Shown here piece after piece: positions 26,084 through 34,603 of a DNA stretch of 64,000 bases. Under the pieces are notes generated by a model. The model was not told the origin of the DNA. It worked only from the letters and a program-made list of their open reading frames with translations, and made no database searches. The DNA is taken from the NCBI GenBank assembly GCA_903847405.1, contig CAINDP010000212.1, positions 1-64,000 of the forward strand, written 5' to 3'. Origin of the DNA: an uncultured Myxococcales bacterium (GTDB lineage: Bacteria; Myxococcota_A; UBA9042; DTJE01). Position 1 is the stretch's first letter. Each line of letters starts with the position of its first letter. The position numbers and the translations under genes were made by a program.

Positions 26084-26731
26084 GTGGAGGCGCTGCTCGA
26101 GTTTTCCAGCGGGCCATTGTTCCGATTGGCCCTGGTGGTGGCGGGCCTGGGCATGATCGCGCAGTTCGTCCAGAACGCGCTGGTCGTCGCCCGGTCGTCC
26201 GGCACCGTGAAGGCCGGCATCCGGGCCAGCCTGAAGGCCGTCGTGGCCTGGCTGAACCCGGTCAGCCGTGCGCGGAAGTGGGGCCTGGTCGGCGAAGTGC
26301 TGACGGTGTTCGTCGTGGCCGGCGTGATCGTGGTGCCCCTGTTCTACCTGGGCCATGCGCGCCTGTGGGGTCGCACCCTGTTCCTGGACTGGCCCGTCGT
26401 CCCGGCCGAGATTTCCGACCTCCTGACGAAATTGACCATGGTGGCGCTGGCCCTGCTGCTGGCGTGGCGACTGGCGGACAAGAAGTACCGCCAGGTCATG
26501 CTGCGCTTCGACTGGCTGCCGTTGATCCTGGCCCTGTCGGCCTTCGTGTCCGGCTACCTGGTCGCGCACCCGGGCCGCAGTCCCCTGGCGCCCGACACCG
26601 CGGCGCTGATCCATTATCTTTCGGCCGACGCCCTGCTGCTGACGGTGCCCTTCACGCGCCTGGCCCGGTGCGTGCTGCTGCCCTCGGCCATCGCCGGTGC
26701 GATCCAGCACCGCAAGGAGGTGGCGGCATGA
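26084..26731 (+). CDS. Membrane cytochrome b-like subunit (NarI/DsrM type)
   Basis: 215 residues with about five membrane helices. Conserved-looking His residues fall in or near the helices (YLGHARLW; LIHYLSADA), as in the haem-b-bearing subunits of the NarI/DsrM/HmcE group, but the haem ligands cannot be assigned with certainty. The likely role is quinol oxidation or quinone reduction for the iron-sulfur and cytochrome subunits that follow. GTG at 26084 has GGAGG five bases upstream. It overlaps the next gene by four bases. Confidence 0.75.
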   Translation: MEALLEFSSGPLFRLALVVAGLGMIAQFVQNALVVARSSGTVKAGIRASLKAVVAWLNPVSRARKWGLVGEVLTVFVVAGVIVVPLFYLGHARLWGRTLFLDWPVVPAEISDLLTKLTMVALALLLAWRLADKKYRQVMLRFDWLPLILALSAFVSGYLVAHPGRSPLAPDTAALIHYLSADALLLTVPFTRLARCVLLPSAIAGAIQHRKEVAA

Positions 26732-27558
26732 GCGGCCAGAAAGGAATCCTGACCGACGTCACGAAGTGCATCGGCTGCGAGCGCTGCGTCCAGTCGTGCC
26801 GCATGGCCAACAACCTGGGCACCGTGCTGCCGTTCCGCTGGCTGCTGGATGACGGGCTGTCCGCCGTCCGCTGGTGCTCGGTGCTGCGCAAGGACAACAA
26901 GTTCGTCCGCAAGCAGTGCATGCACTGCCTCCAGCCGGCGTGCGTGTCCGCCTGTCCCGTCGGCGCCCTGCAGAAGACCGCCGAAGGGCCGGTCATCTAC
27001 GACTCGGGCAAGTGCCTGGGCTGCCGCTACTGCATGATGTCCTGCCCCTTCGGCATCCCGCGCTACGACTGGGAGTCGGCGGTGCCGTTCGTCCGCAAGT
27101 GCCAGATGTGCTACCAGGGCCGCGTGTCCAAGGGCGTCCAGCCCGGCTGCACCGCCGGCTGCCCGGTGGGCGCGACGATCTTCGGCGACCGCGACGAACT
27201 GCTGGCCGAGGCGCACAAGCGCATCGCGGAGAACCCGGATCGCTACCTTCCCACCGTGTTCGGCGAGAGCGAGGTCGGCGGCACGTCGGTGCTGTACCTC
27301 GCGCCGATGCACCTGGACATCCTGACCCTGGGCAACAAGCTGGACGAGCGCCCGATGCCCGGCCGCACCGCCACGGCGATGTCGGCCGTGCCGATCGTGT
27401 TCGTGGGCATGGGAGCCCTGATGACCAGCGTCTACTGGATCATCGAACGCCGCATGAAGAACGAGCGCGACCGCGCCGCCAAGAACGGCACGTTGCCCAC
27501 GAGCACCCACGGCCACGGGGCCGCGGGTCACCACCACGACGACGGGAAGGAGGGCTGA
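26728..27558 (+). CDS. HybA/NrfC-type 4Fe-4S electron-transfer subunit
   Basis: 276 residues. Four Cys clusters typical of this family are present: CIGCERCVQSC, CMHCLQPACVSACP, CLGCRYCMMSCP and CQMCYQG...CTAGCP, enough for four 4Fe-4S clusters. A single membrane helix near residues 208-230 and a His-rich tail follow, as in HybA. It would relay electrons between the membrane partner and a redox enzyme. There is no Tat or Sec signal at the N-terminus, so the clusters may lie in the cytoplasm or be carried across with a partner. It overlaps the upstream gene as ATGA and ends two bases before the next. Confidence 0.92.
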   Translation: MSGQKGILTDVTKCIGCERCVQSCRMANNLGTVLPFRWLLDDGLSAVRWCSVLRKDNKFVRKQCMHCLQPACVSACPVGALQKTAEGPVIYDSGKCLGCRYCMMSCPFGIPRYDWESAVPFVRKCQMCYQGRVSKGVQPGCTAGCPVGATIFGDRDELLAEAHKRIAENPDRYLPTVFGESEVGGTSVLYLAPMHLDILTLGNKLDERPMPGRTATAMSAVPIVFVGMGALMTSVYWIIERRMKNERDRAAKNGTLPTSTHGHGAAGHHHDDGKEG

Positions 27559-27560
27559 CC

Positions 27561-29399
27561 ATGAAGATGAAGCGCCTCAAGACCGTCAAAAGCATCCTGT
27601 GGGCCTTGGTCGGGGCCGCCTTCGCCATCGCCGTGTTCCGCTTCTGGCGGGGCCTGGGTCCCACCACGGCGTTGACCGATCTGACCCCCTGGGGCTTCTG
27701 GATCGGGTTCGACGTCATGGGCGGCGTCGCGCTGGCCGCCGGCGGGTTCGTCGTCGCGGCGACCGTGTACGTGTTCCACCTGGAACGGTACCGCCCGATC
27801 CTGCGCCCGGCCGTGTTGACCGCCTTCCTGGGCTACGCCGCCGTCGTCGTCGGCCTGATGTTCGACCTGGGCCTGCCCTGGTCCATCTGGCACATGATCG
27901 TGTTCTGGAACCCCCACTCGCCGCTGTTCGAGGTCGGCTGGTGCGTGATGCTGTACCTGACCGTCCTGCTGCTGGAGTTCCTGCCCGTCATCCTGGAGAT
28001 GTCGAAGCACCCGGTGGTCGCGGCCGTCCACCACACCCTGCACAAGTTCACCGTGCCGCTGGTCATCCTGGGCATCATGCTGTCCTCGCTGCACCAGTCG
28101 TCCCTGGGGTCGCTGTTCCTGATCATGCCCCACCGGCTGGACCCGCTGTGGTACACGCCGATCCTCCCGATCCTGTTCTTCATTTCCGCCGTCGCCCTGG
28201 GCCTGATGATGGTCACGACCGAGTCGCTGTTTTCGGCGTGGCTGTACGAAGAGGAATACGAACTGGACCTGCTGCAGGGCCTGGGCCGCGTCGCGGCGGG
28301 CGTCCTGTGGTTCTACCTCGCCGTGCGGCTGGGCGACCTGGCGTACCGCGGCACCCTCCCGCACGTCCTGGACGGGGGCTACGGCCCGACCCTGTTCCTG
28401 ATCGAGATCCTGGTCTCGGTGATCATCCCGGCCACCCTGCTGACGATCCCGGCGACGCGCAAGCGCATGAAGACCCTGGCCATCGCGGCCGGCATGACCG
28501 TGTTCGGCATGGTCTTCTACCGCATCGACGTGGGCGGCCTGGCCATGATCGAAACGACGGGGACGCGCTACATCCCGTCGTGGACCGAACTGACCGTGTC
28601 GTTCGGCATCGTGGCGGGCGCGGCGCTGGTGTTCTTCTGGATCGCCGAGCACTTCCACCTGATGCACGGCGGGCCGATGGTGAAGGGCCGCGAGACCCTG
28701 CCCGACATCAAGACCTTCCGGCCGCGCCTGATCCGCGGCGCCGTGATGTTCGTCGGGGGCGCCGCCCTGGCGACGGCCCTGCTGCCCGGGACGGCCCTGG
28801 ACGGGTACCCGGTGGTGGCCCAGACCGTCCATCGCACGGGCTACGGCGACGTGATGATCCTGGACGGCAACCGCAACGACAAGGGCGTCCGGTTCGATCA
28901 CAAGGCCCACGCGGACATCGTCGAGGGCACCGACAAGTGTGCCTACTGCCACCACATGGTGAAGCCGGGCGCCCAGGCGACGGGCTGCGCGGAATGCCAC
29001 ACGGACGAGCACCTGCCCACGTCCATCTTCAACCACCGGCTGCACCAGGACCTCCTGGCCCAGGGCCCGGGCTGCCTGACGTGCCACGAGGACACGACCA
29101 AGCCCAAGGACCTGGAGCACTCGAAGCCCTGCCTGGACTGCCACGACAGCATGATCCCGGCCGGCGCCGCGTTCAAGCCCCTGGCCGCGCCGAGCATCGG
29201 GCTGGCCCCGGGCTACATGGACGCGATGCACGGCCTGTGCCTGCGCTGCCACACCGAGCAGGACGGCGGCCACTCGACCGACGCGCCGACCCTGGCCCGC
29301 TGCAGCACCTGCCACTCCGAGGCGGTCAAGGCCTTCGACCCCATGCACCCGGACAAGCGCCTGCCCGACGTGAAGAAGGACGACGCCAAGGCCGATTAG
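27561..29399 (+). CDS. NrfD/HybB-type membrane protein fused to a six-haem cytochrome
   Basis: 612 residues. Residues about 1-400 form a ten-helix NrfD/HybB-like membrane domain, beginning LTPWGFWIGFDVMGGVALAAGG, the family's quinone-site region. Residues about 440-612 are hydrophilic with six CxxCH haem motifs (CAYCH, CAECH, CLTCH, CLDCH, CLRCH, CSTCH) and extra His residues, as in class III multihaem cytochromes c. The cytochrome part must lie in the periplasm for haem attachment. The fusion would pass electrons between the quinone pool and the periplasm without a separate cytochrome. AAGGAGG lies seven bases before ATG. It is the last gene of the operon, and no hydrogenase or other catalytic subunit is present. 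Confidence 0.9.
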   Translation: MKMKRLKTVKSILWALVGAAFAIAVFRFWRGLGPTTALTDLTPWGFWIGFDVMGGVALAAGGFVVAATVYVFHLERYRPILRPAVLTAFLGYAAVVVGLMFDLGLPWSIWHMIVFWNPHSPLFEVGWCVMLYLTVLLLEFLPVILEMSKHPVVAAVHHTLHKFTVPLVILGIMLSSLHQSSLGSLFLIMPHRLDPLWYTPILPILFFISAVALGLMMVTTESLFSAWLYEEEYELDLLQGLGRVAAGVLWFYLAVRLGDLAYRGTLPHVLDGGYGPTLFLIEILVSVIIPATLLTIPATRKRMKTLAIAAGMTVFGMVFYRIDVGGLAMIETTGTRYIPSWTELTVSFGIVAGAALVFFWIAEHFHLMHGGPMVKGRETLPDIKTFRPRLIRGAVMFVGGAALATALLPGTALDGYPVVAQTVHRTGYGDVMILDGNRNDKGVRFDHKAHADIVEGTDKCAYCHHMVKPGAQATGCAECHTDEHLPTSIFNHRLHQDLLAQGPGCLTCHEDTTKPKDLEHSKPCLDCHDSMIPAGAAFKPLAAPSIGLAPGYMDAMHGLCLRCHTEQDGGHSTDAPTLARCSTCHSEAVKAFDPMHPDKRLPDVKKDDAKAD

Positions 29400-29410
29400 C
29401 CCCTCCCCCA

Positions 29411-29604
29411 ATAAGTGGGACAGTCACCCTTTTCCCGAAAGAATGGGGACACGGAAATGGGGACAGACACCGATTTCCTGTGGGCGGGTGATTTCGGGGG
29501 GTTGCGAATTGGCGCCGAATTGGTGCCGGTGACCCAGTCCTGACCCTCGTCACAGGGGCCTGTGGAAAATCAGGGAGTTGAAAAATCGGTGTCTGTCCCC
29601 ATTT
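29411..29604. repeat. Composite inverted-repeat element, copy 1
   Basis: Three parts: a 21-base block AAGTGGGACAGTCACCC-TTTT (29413-29433), and a perfect 22-base inverted pair (29455-29476 and 29583-29604) whose core reads GGGGACAGACACCG. The 106 bases between the arms contain an 11-base tandem pair (29507-29517 and 29518-29528). The first block starts 13 bases after the cytochrome stop codon. The same arrangement occurs at 51604-51710 in opposite orientation. It resembles REP-type palindromes mobilised in trans by tyrosine transposases, but no transposase is present here. Confidence 0.75.
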
Positions 29605-29645
29605 GGGTCTACTCGATCGCGCTGGACAGGGTCCCGCCTGCACCG

Positions 29646-30995
29646 TCACCTGCAGCCGAAACGCTCGATCCAGCGATAGACCTGGCGCCGATCCCGGCCC
29701 AGGCGGCGGGCGATCTCCGACACGTTTCCCGCGCAGTCCCGGAAGACCTCCTGGAACCGCTCGGCGGACGGCAGTTCGGGCTCGGTGACGGCCGGGACCC
29801 CCGCCGTATCGGCCGGTTCGTCCACGGGCGTCGGCCGCCCCCCGGAGGAGCGCGGGGTGGCCGCGATGCGCGCCTGGATGCGGTGCCGGATCGCCTGGGG
29901 CAGCGCGGCCAGGGGCAGCGGGACGTCCCCGGGGGCATCCTGCTGCGCGACGTCCACCGCGGACAGCAGTTCCCGGACGTTGAACGGCCAGGCGTGCACC
30001 GCCAGCGCCTCGGCGGCGTCCGCCGACAATCCCGGGTGCCCCGACGGAAGGCGGCCCAGCGCGATGGCCAGCGCGTCCTCGGGCCGCTCCCGCAGCGGCG
30101 GCAAGGCGATCGTCCGCTGGGACAGCCGCGCGAACAGGTCCGCCCGGAACCGCCCCGAGGCCAGGCGGGCTTCCAGGTCCTGGTTGGTCGCGGCGATGAA
30201 CCGCACGTCCACCGTCACGTCGTCCACCGTCCCGATCGTCGCGATTTCGCCGGTTTCCAGGAACCGCAGCAGCTTCGCCTGGGACTCGTCGGGCATTTCG
30301 GCGACTTCGTCCAGGAACAGCGTCCCGCCCGCCGCGGCCCGGGCATAGCCGCCGAAGTCCTTCGTGGCGCCGGTGAACGCGCCCTTGCAGTGGCCGAAGA
30401 AGGCGCTTTCGAACAGCCCGCCCGACACGGCGGCGCAGTTCACCGCCACGAACCGGCCTGAACGCCCCGAGCAGGCGTGCAGGTAGCGGGCGAACACCTC
30501 CTTCCCGGTTCCCGTTTCGCCCCGCAGCAGCACCGTCGCATCCGTAACCGCGATGCGGCGGCAGGTTTCCTCGACCCGGCGCAGGGCCGGCGAATTCCCC
30601 AGGAACGGCAGCCCCGCGGCCAGCGGCGAGGGCACGTCCAGACCGATTTCGCGCATCACGAACAGCGTCCCGCCCACGCGCAGCACCGACCCGTCCCGCA
30701 GGACGGCCGACGCCACGCGAACGCCGTCCACGAAGATCCCGTTCTTGCTGTTCCGGTCGGTCACGAACCAGGAGGCCCCCTTGCAGTGAAGCTCCGCGTG
30801 GACCCGCGACACCTGGGGATCGGCCAGGACCAGGTCCGCCCCGTCGTCGTTCGACCGGCCGATGACGGTCTTCGCCTGCAAGATCAAGGCGGAAAGGGCC
30901 CCGTCGGGCAGCGGGGGATGGATCTGGAAGAGGTGGTGGACCTTCGACGACGCCTGGTCCGTGACGTCCATCGTCTGTGTCGAGCGGCGCTTCAT
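29646..30995 (-). CDS. FHA-domain sigma-54 transcription activator
   Basis: 449 residues in three parts. An N-terminal FHA domain (about 35-115) has the phospho-Thr-binding residues GRS (46-48), SRVHAEL and [10 protein letters not shown]. The AAA+ domain (about 130-365) has Walker A GETGTGKE (159-166), the sigma-54-contacting loop GAFTGA (205-210) and Walker B LFLDE (226-230). The C-terminal Fis-type helix-turn-helix (about 410-449) ends [16 protein letters not shown]. There is no receiver domain, so activity should be set by Thr phosphorylation of itself or a partner. It is divergent from the repeat lipoprotein at 31227, whose promoter is a sigma-54 type with a palindromic upstream site. ATG at 30995 has GGAGG three bases away, slightly close. 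Confidence 0.93.
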   Translation of the reverse strand: MKRRSTQTMDVTDQASSKVHHLFQIHPPLPDGALSALILQAKTVIGRSNDDGADLVLADPQVSRVHAELHCKGASWFVTDRNSKNGIFVDGVRVASAVLRDGSVLRVGGTLFVMREIGLDVPSPLAAGLPFLGNSPALRRVEETCRRIAVTDATVLLRGETGTGKEVFARYLHACSGRSGRFVAVNCAAVSGGLFESAFFGHCKGAFTGATKDFGGYARAAAGGTLFLDEVAEMPDESQAKLLRFLETGEIATIGTVDDVTVDVRFIAATNQDLEARLASGRFRADLFARLSQRTIALPPLRERPEDALAIALGRLPSGHPGLSADAAEALAVHAWPFNVRELLSAVDVAQQDAPGDVPLPLAALPQAIRHRIQARIAATPRSSGGRPTPVDEPADTAGVPAVTEPELPSAERFQEVFRDCAGNVSEIARRLGRDRRQVYRWIERFGCR

Positions 30996-31066
30996 GACCC
31001 TCCCGGACTTTGGCCGAGGATAGCACGCGCGGGGCGGGACGATCACCTCCCGACGGCGACCAGCCT

Positions 31067-31103
31067 GTGTCCCGGGACACCCCCGGGTGTCCCACCCTGT
31101 CCC
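31067..31103. promoter_or_regulatory. Palindromic upstream activator site
   Basis: GTGTCCCGGGACAC at 31067-31080 is a perfect 14-base palindrome. Two more TGTCCC half-sites follow at 31088-31093 and 31098-31103. The palindrome lies roughly 125 bases before the expected start of transcription of the lipoprotein gene, a normal distance for a sigma-54 activator site, and about 70 bases from the start codon of the activator gene. Binding by that activator is inferred. Confidence 0.6.
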
Positions 31104-31173
31104 AGGGCGGCCCTCCGCGTCCCGAATACAGGATACCGTTGATTTTGCTGCACTCCATTACCCGCACGACGAC

Positions 31174-31189
31174 TGGCACGGCCCCTGCA
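31174..31189 (+). promoter_or_regulatory. Sigma-54 promoter of the repeat lipoprotein gene
   Basis: TGGCACGGCCCCTGCA has the invariant GG and GC with exactly ten bases between, and differs from the consensus TGGCACG-N4-TTGCA at only one position of the second box. It sits 38 bases before the start ATG, and a GGAGG lies at 31213-31217. Confidence 0.75.
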
Positions 31190-31226
31190 AAGGAGATGAC
31201 CGGAGGCCCAACGGAGGAAACCTGCC

Positions 31227-33344
31227 ATGCGCAACACATCCCGACATGCCCTTGGAACCCTGCTGATGCTGGTGGCCGGCCTGGCCGCCTGCGACCCCGG
31301 CCCGTACAGCATCGATCTGGCCGGCCTGGACCTGTTCAGCCCCGACGTCGCGATCGACGCGTCGCCGGACGTCCCCGGGGACGCCGTGGACGACCTGCGC
31401 CCCGACGAGGGCATCGCGCCCCTCGACGTCCCGTCCGAAGCCCAAACCGACATCCCGCCGCCGTCCCCGTGCATGAAGGACCTGAACCCCCAGTGCGAGC
31501 CCAAGGAATGCCCCCTGGACGACGGCACCACGGGCCTCTGTCGCTGGGATGCCTACGCCACCTGCGGCTGCACGCCCCGGGTCCCGCCGGTCAAGCCGTG
31601 CGACAAGGACCTGAACCCCCAGTGCAAGCCCGAAGCCTGTGACGACGGCAACGCGACGACCACCGACGATCGCTGCCGCCAGGTCGAAGACGCCAACGGC
31701 GTGCTGTCCTGCGAGTGCGCCGGCGCGCCCGTCCCGGCCGATCCCTGCCTGAAGGTGTTCAACCCCGAGTGCAAGCCCACCGAATGCAAACTGGTCACCG
31801 GGGAACCCGGGCGCTGCCAGAAGGACGACGTGCTGGGCTGCGGCTGCAAGCCGGAACTCACGCCGCTGGACCCGTGCTCGGAGGCATTGAACCCCAAGTG
31901 CGAACCCAAGGAATGCCCCCTGCAGAACGGCGCCCTGGGCACGTGCCGCTTCGACGCCGCGGGCAGTTGCGCCTGCGCCCCCTTCCTGCTGCCGACCGAT
32001 CCCTGCGTCAAGGACGCGAACCCCGAGTGCAAGCCCGAGTTGTGCGACGACGGCAACCCCGCCACCATCAAGGACGAATGCCGGTGGGTGTCCGACGCGG
32101 CCGGCTGGAAGTACTGCAAGTGCCTGGGCGAATACGTCCCCTACGACCCGTGCGTGCCGCCGTTCAATCCCGAGTGCAAGCCCACCGACTGCAAGCTGGC
32201 GACCGGAGCGGTCGGCCGGTGCCAGAAGGACGAGAAGTTGGGCTGCGGCTGCCTGCCTGTCATCACCCCCGTGGACCCCTGCAGCAAGGAATTGAACCCG
32301 ACCTGCGAACCCAGGGACTGCGCCTTCGCAGACGGCTCCGTGGGCACCTGCCGCTTCGACGCCGTCGGGCGGTGCGGCTGCGCGCCCTTCGTTCCGCCGC
32401 AGGATCCCTGCAGCAAGGAGCCCAACCCCCAGTGCAAGGCCGAGGTGTGCGACGACGGCAACCCCGTGACCCAGAACGACCGCTGCCGCTGGGTCATGGA
32501 CGCGATCGGCCTGTCGTACTGCAAGTGCGGTGGCGAACTGCCGCCCCGGGACCCGTGCAGCCCGATCCTGAACCCCGAGTGCAAGCCCACGGAATGCAAG
32601 CTGGCCACGGGCGAAGCGGGCCGATGCCAGAAGGACGACAAGGTGGGCTGCGGCTGCCTGCCGGTGGTCGTGCCCGTGGACCCCTGCGGCAAGGACCTGA
32701 ACCCCTCGTGCGAACCCGGCGACTGCCCGATGGCCGACGGCACGGTCGGAACCTGCCGCATCGACGCCACGAAGGTCTGTGCCTGCGCACCGTTCGTCCC
32801 GCCGGTGGACCTGTGCGGCAAGGACGCGAATCCCCAGTGCAAGGCCGAAGCGTGCGACGACGGCAACCCGATCACCCTGCTGGACCAGTGCCGCTGGATT
32901 TCGGATGCCTTCGGATACAAGTGGTGCAAGTGCCTGGGCGAGGTCGTGGCCGAGGACCCGTGCGCCAAGGACCTGAACCCCCAGTGCAAGGACGTTCAGT
33001 GCACGCTGTGGACCGGCGAAACGGGACGCTGCGCCAAGGACACCGTCCAGGGCTGCGGCTGTGCACCCGTGGCCGTCGTGGACCCCTGCAGCCGGGACCT
33101 GAACCCGCAGTGCCTGGTCACCCGGTGCGACGACGGCGACCCCAAGACCCTCGAGGACGCCTGCATCTGGCTGACGCTGCCCCTGGGCATTGATGCGTGC
33201 AAGTGCGTGGGCAAGCCGGCGGCCTTCGACCCCTGCGCCGACTGGTTCAATCCCGCCTGCAAGCCCGAAGACTGCAAGACGGCCGACGGGAAGGCGGGGC
33301 GCTGCGGCTGGAACTTCGACGGTTGCGGCTGCACGGGCGTCTGA
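31227..33344 (+). CDS. Lipoprotein made of fourteen six-Cys repeats
   Basis: 705 residues, function unknown. A lipoprotein signal with LAAC lipobox (Cys about 22) leads to an Asp/Pro-rich stalk (about 23-78). The rest is fourteen repeats of about 40-48 residues built on DPC-x4-NPxC-x3-C...C...C-x-C, six Cys each. The repeats come in three types. A carries a GTCR-type centre. B carries CDDGN and CRW, with a longer spacer. C carries GRCQKD. Repeats 1-12 are four A-B-C sets, and 13-14 are a B and a C-like repeat. Six Cys per unit suggests disulfide-bonded modules on the cell surface. It is controlled by a sigma-54 promoter and probably by the FHA activator divergent from it. A structural or adhesive role is plausible but unproved. 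Confidence 0.85.
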   Translation: MRNTSRHALGTLLMLVAGLAACDPGPYSIDLAGLDLFSPDVAIDASPDVPGDAVDDLRPDEGIAPLDVPSEAQTDIPPPSPCMKDLNPQCEPKECPLDDGTTGLCRWDAYATCGCTPRVPPVKPCDKDLNPQCKPEACDDGNATTTDDRCRQVEDANGVLSCECAGAPVPADPCLKVFNPECKPTECKLVTGEPGRCQKDDVLGCGCKPELTPLDPCSEALNPKCEPKECPLQNGALGTCRFDAAGSCACAPFLLPTDPCVKDANPECKPELCDDGNPATIKDECRWVSDAAGWKYCKCLGEYVPYDPCVPPFNPECKPTDCKLATGAVGRCQKDEKLGCGCLPVITPVDPCSKELNPTCEPRDCAFADGSVGTCRFDAVGRCGCAPFVPPQDPCSKEPNPQCKAEVCDDGNPVTQNDRCRWVMDAIGLSYCKCGGELPPRDPCSPILNPECKPTECKLATGEAGRCQKDDKVGCGCLPVVVPVDPCGKDLNPSCEPGDCPMADGTVGTCRIDATKVCACAPFVPPVDLCGKDANPQCKAEACDDGNPITLLDQCRWISDAFGYKWCKCLGEVVAEDPCAKDLNPQCKDVQCTLWTGETGRCAKDTVQGCGCAPVAVVDPCSRDLNPQCLVTRCDDGDPKTLEDACIWLTLPLGIDACKCVGKPAAFDPCADWFNPACKPEDCKTADGKAGRCGWNFDGCGCTGV

Positions 33345-33368
33345 TCCGGACCTTCCCCCGCACGAACG

Positions 33369-34412
33369 TCACTCCTTCGCCAACTGCCGGAACGCCAGCC
33401 ACTTCAGATAGCGCACCAGCAGGCCGGCGTGGCCCGCCTCGTCGACATCCTTCACGGCCAGTTCCAGGGCGGGAGTGCGGCCGCCCTTGCCGAGGTCCGA
33501 GGACCGCAGCCGGCTGTTGCACTTCAGTTCCACCGGACCCTCGCGGGTCGGGATTTCGAACCGCAGCAGCAGGGGCATTTCCGGATCCGCGGGAACCCAG
33601 GGGCAGTCCACGCCCGCGGCGCCCATGCCGATCCATCGCATGCGGACCGGGATCGGAACGCCCCCGGCCTCCAGGAACGCCGGCATGTCCACGATCTGGC
33701 GCGTTCCGCGGGTGTCGATCTGGGAGGTCAGCGGACCCTTGCGGCCCCCCGCGGCTTCCGGCGGGGCGGCAGGCGGCTTCGGGGCCGGCGGTTCGGGCGT
33801 GACGGGCGGGACGGGATCCCTCGGGATCGCCATCGAGGTCCGGCCGCGGGCCGCGGGTTCGGGTCGATCCAGTTCCAGGGCGGCCGGGACCTCGGACACA
33901 CGGTAGGCCGACGGGGCGCGCGGCGCGGCCGGCGCGGGTGCGGGCTGGGCGGGCGCAGGATCGGCACGGACAGGTTCGGCCGGCGCCGCGGCGGGATCCG
34001 TGGCCGTCGGGAAGCGGAAGATGAACTGGGTCATCCCGCGCTCGGGCAGTTCCCGCGACGTGACCGGCACATCGGCGAACCCGAACAGGCGATTCACGAC
34101 GCGCTGCAGGGGCAGCGGCGAACCCGCACACACCGCCCGTTCCCAGTGCAGGCCCACGCCGGGATTCGGCCCCGCCTGGTGCCGCATCACGCGGGCGAAC
34201 AGGAACGCCGTGCCCGGCGGCACGCCCAGGTCCTCGAACACCAGCGCCACGATCGCGCCGGCGGGGAAGTTCTCGAAGCGCGGGGTCCGCAGGAACAGGC
34301 CGCCCGTGCTGATGTCGGCCGTCCGGCTGTCCAGCCGGTTGCCATCGATGTAGCACAGCACCTCCGCCTCGAACGGGCGCCGGGGATGCTGGCGTCGATC
34401 ATCTGAGTCCAT
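33369..34412 (-). CDS. PilZ-domain protein with long flexible linker
   Basis: 347 residues. The N-terminal PilZ domain has RRQHPRR (about 5-11) and DISTGG (about 33-38), the two parts of the c-di-GMP-binding signature. The middle (about 140-225) is Pro/Ala-rich and disordered. The C-terminal part (about 240-345) is beta-rich and may be a second, degenerate PilZ-like domain. Likely role: sensing c-di-GMP and acting through a partner. The ATG at 34412 is preferred over an upstream start because GGGAG lies eight bases away. It is convergent with the repeat lipoprotein gene. Confidence 0.82.
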   Translation of the reverse strand: MDSDDRRQHPRRPFEAEVLCYIDGNRLDSRTADISTGGLFLRTPRFENFPAGAIVALVFEDLGVPPGTAFLFARVMRHQAGPNPGVGLHWERAVCAGSPLPLQRVVNRLFGFADVPVTSRELPERGMTQFIFRFPTATDPAAAPAEPVRADPAPAQPAPAPAAPRAPSAYRVSEVPAALELDRPEPAARGRTSMAIPRDPVPPVTPEPPAPKPPAAPPEAAGGRKGPLTSQIDTRGTRQIVDMPAFLEAGGVPIPVRMRWIGMGAAGVDCPWVPADPEMPLLLRFEIPTREGPVELKCNSRLRSSDLGKGGRTPALELAVKDVDEAGHAGLLVRYLKWLAFRQLAKE

Positions 34413-34510
34413 TTCGGTTGCTCCCGTGGATCGGCGACAGTGTACCGCGCGACCGGACATCCCCCAAGCGCGCGGAGCAGGCCATCCGGCGGATTTCCGA
34501 CAGAATCGAC

Positions 34511-34539
34511 TTGGGGAACCGTTGGAAGTGCACTATCCT
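34511..34539 (+). promoter_or_regulatory. Candidate promoter of the hybrid kinase gene
   Basis: TTGGGG (34511-34516), a 17-base spacer and TATCCT (34534-34539) lie about 65 bases before the kinase ATG. Both boxes match consensus only partly. Confidence 0.35.
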
Positions 34540-34603
34540 CGCGTTCCACAGGGAGCAACGGCCGTCGATGAACCCGTCCGGATCCTGACGCAGGAGGCTG
34601 CCC

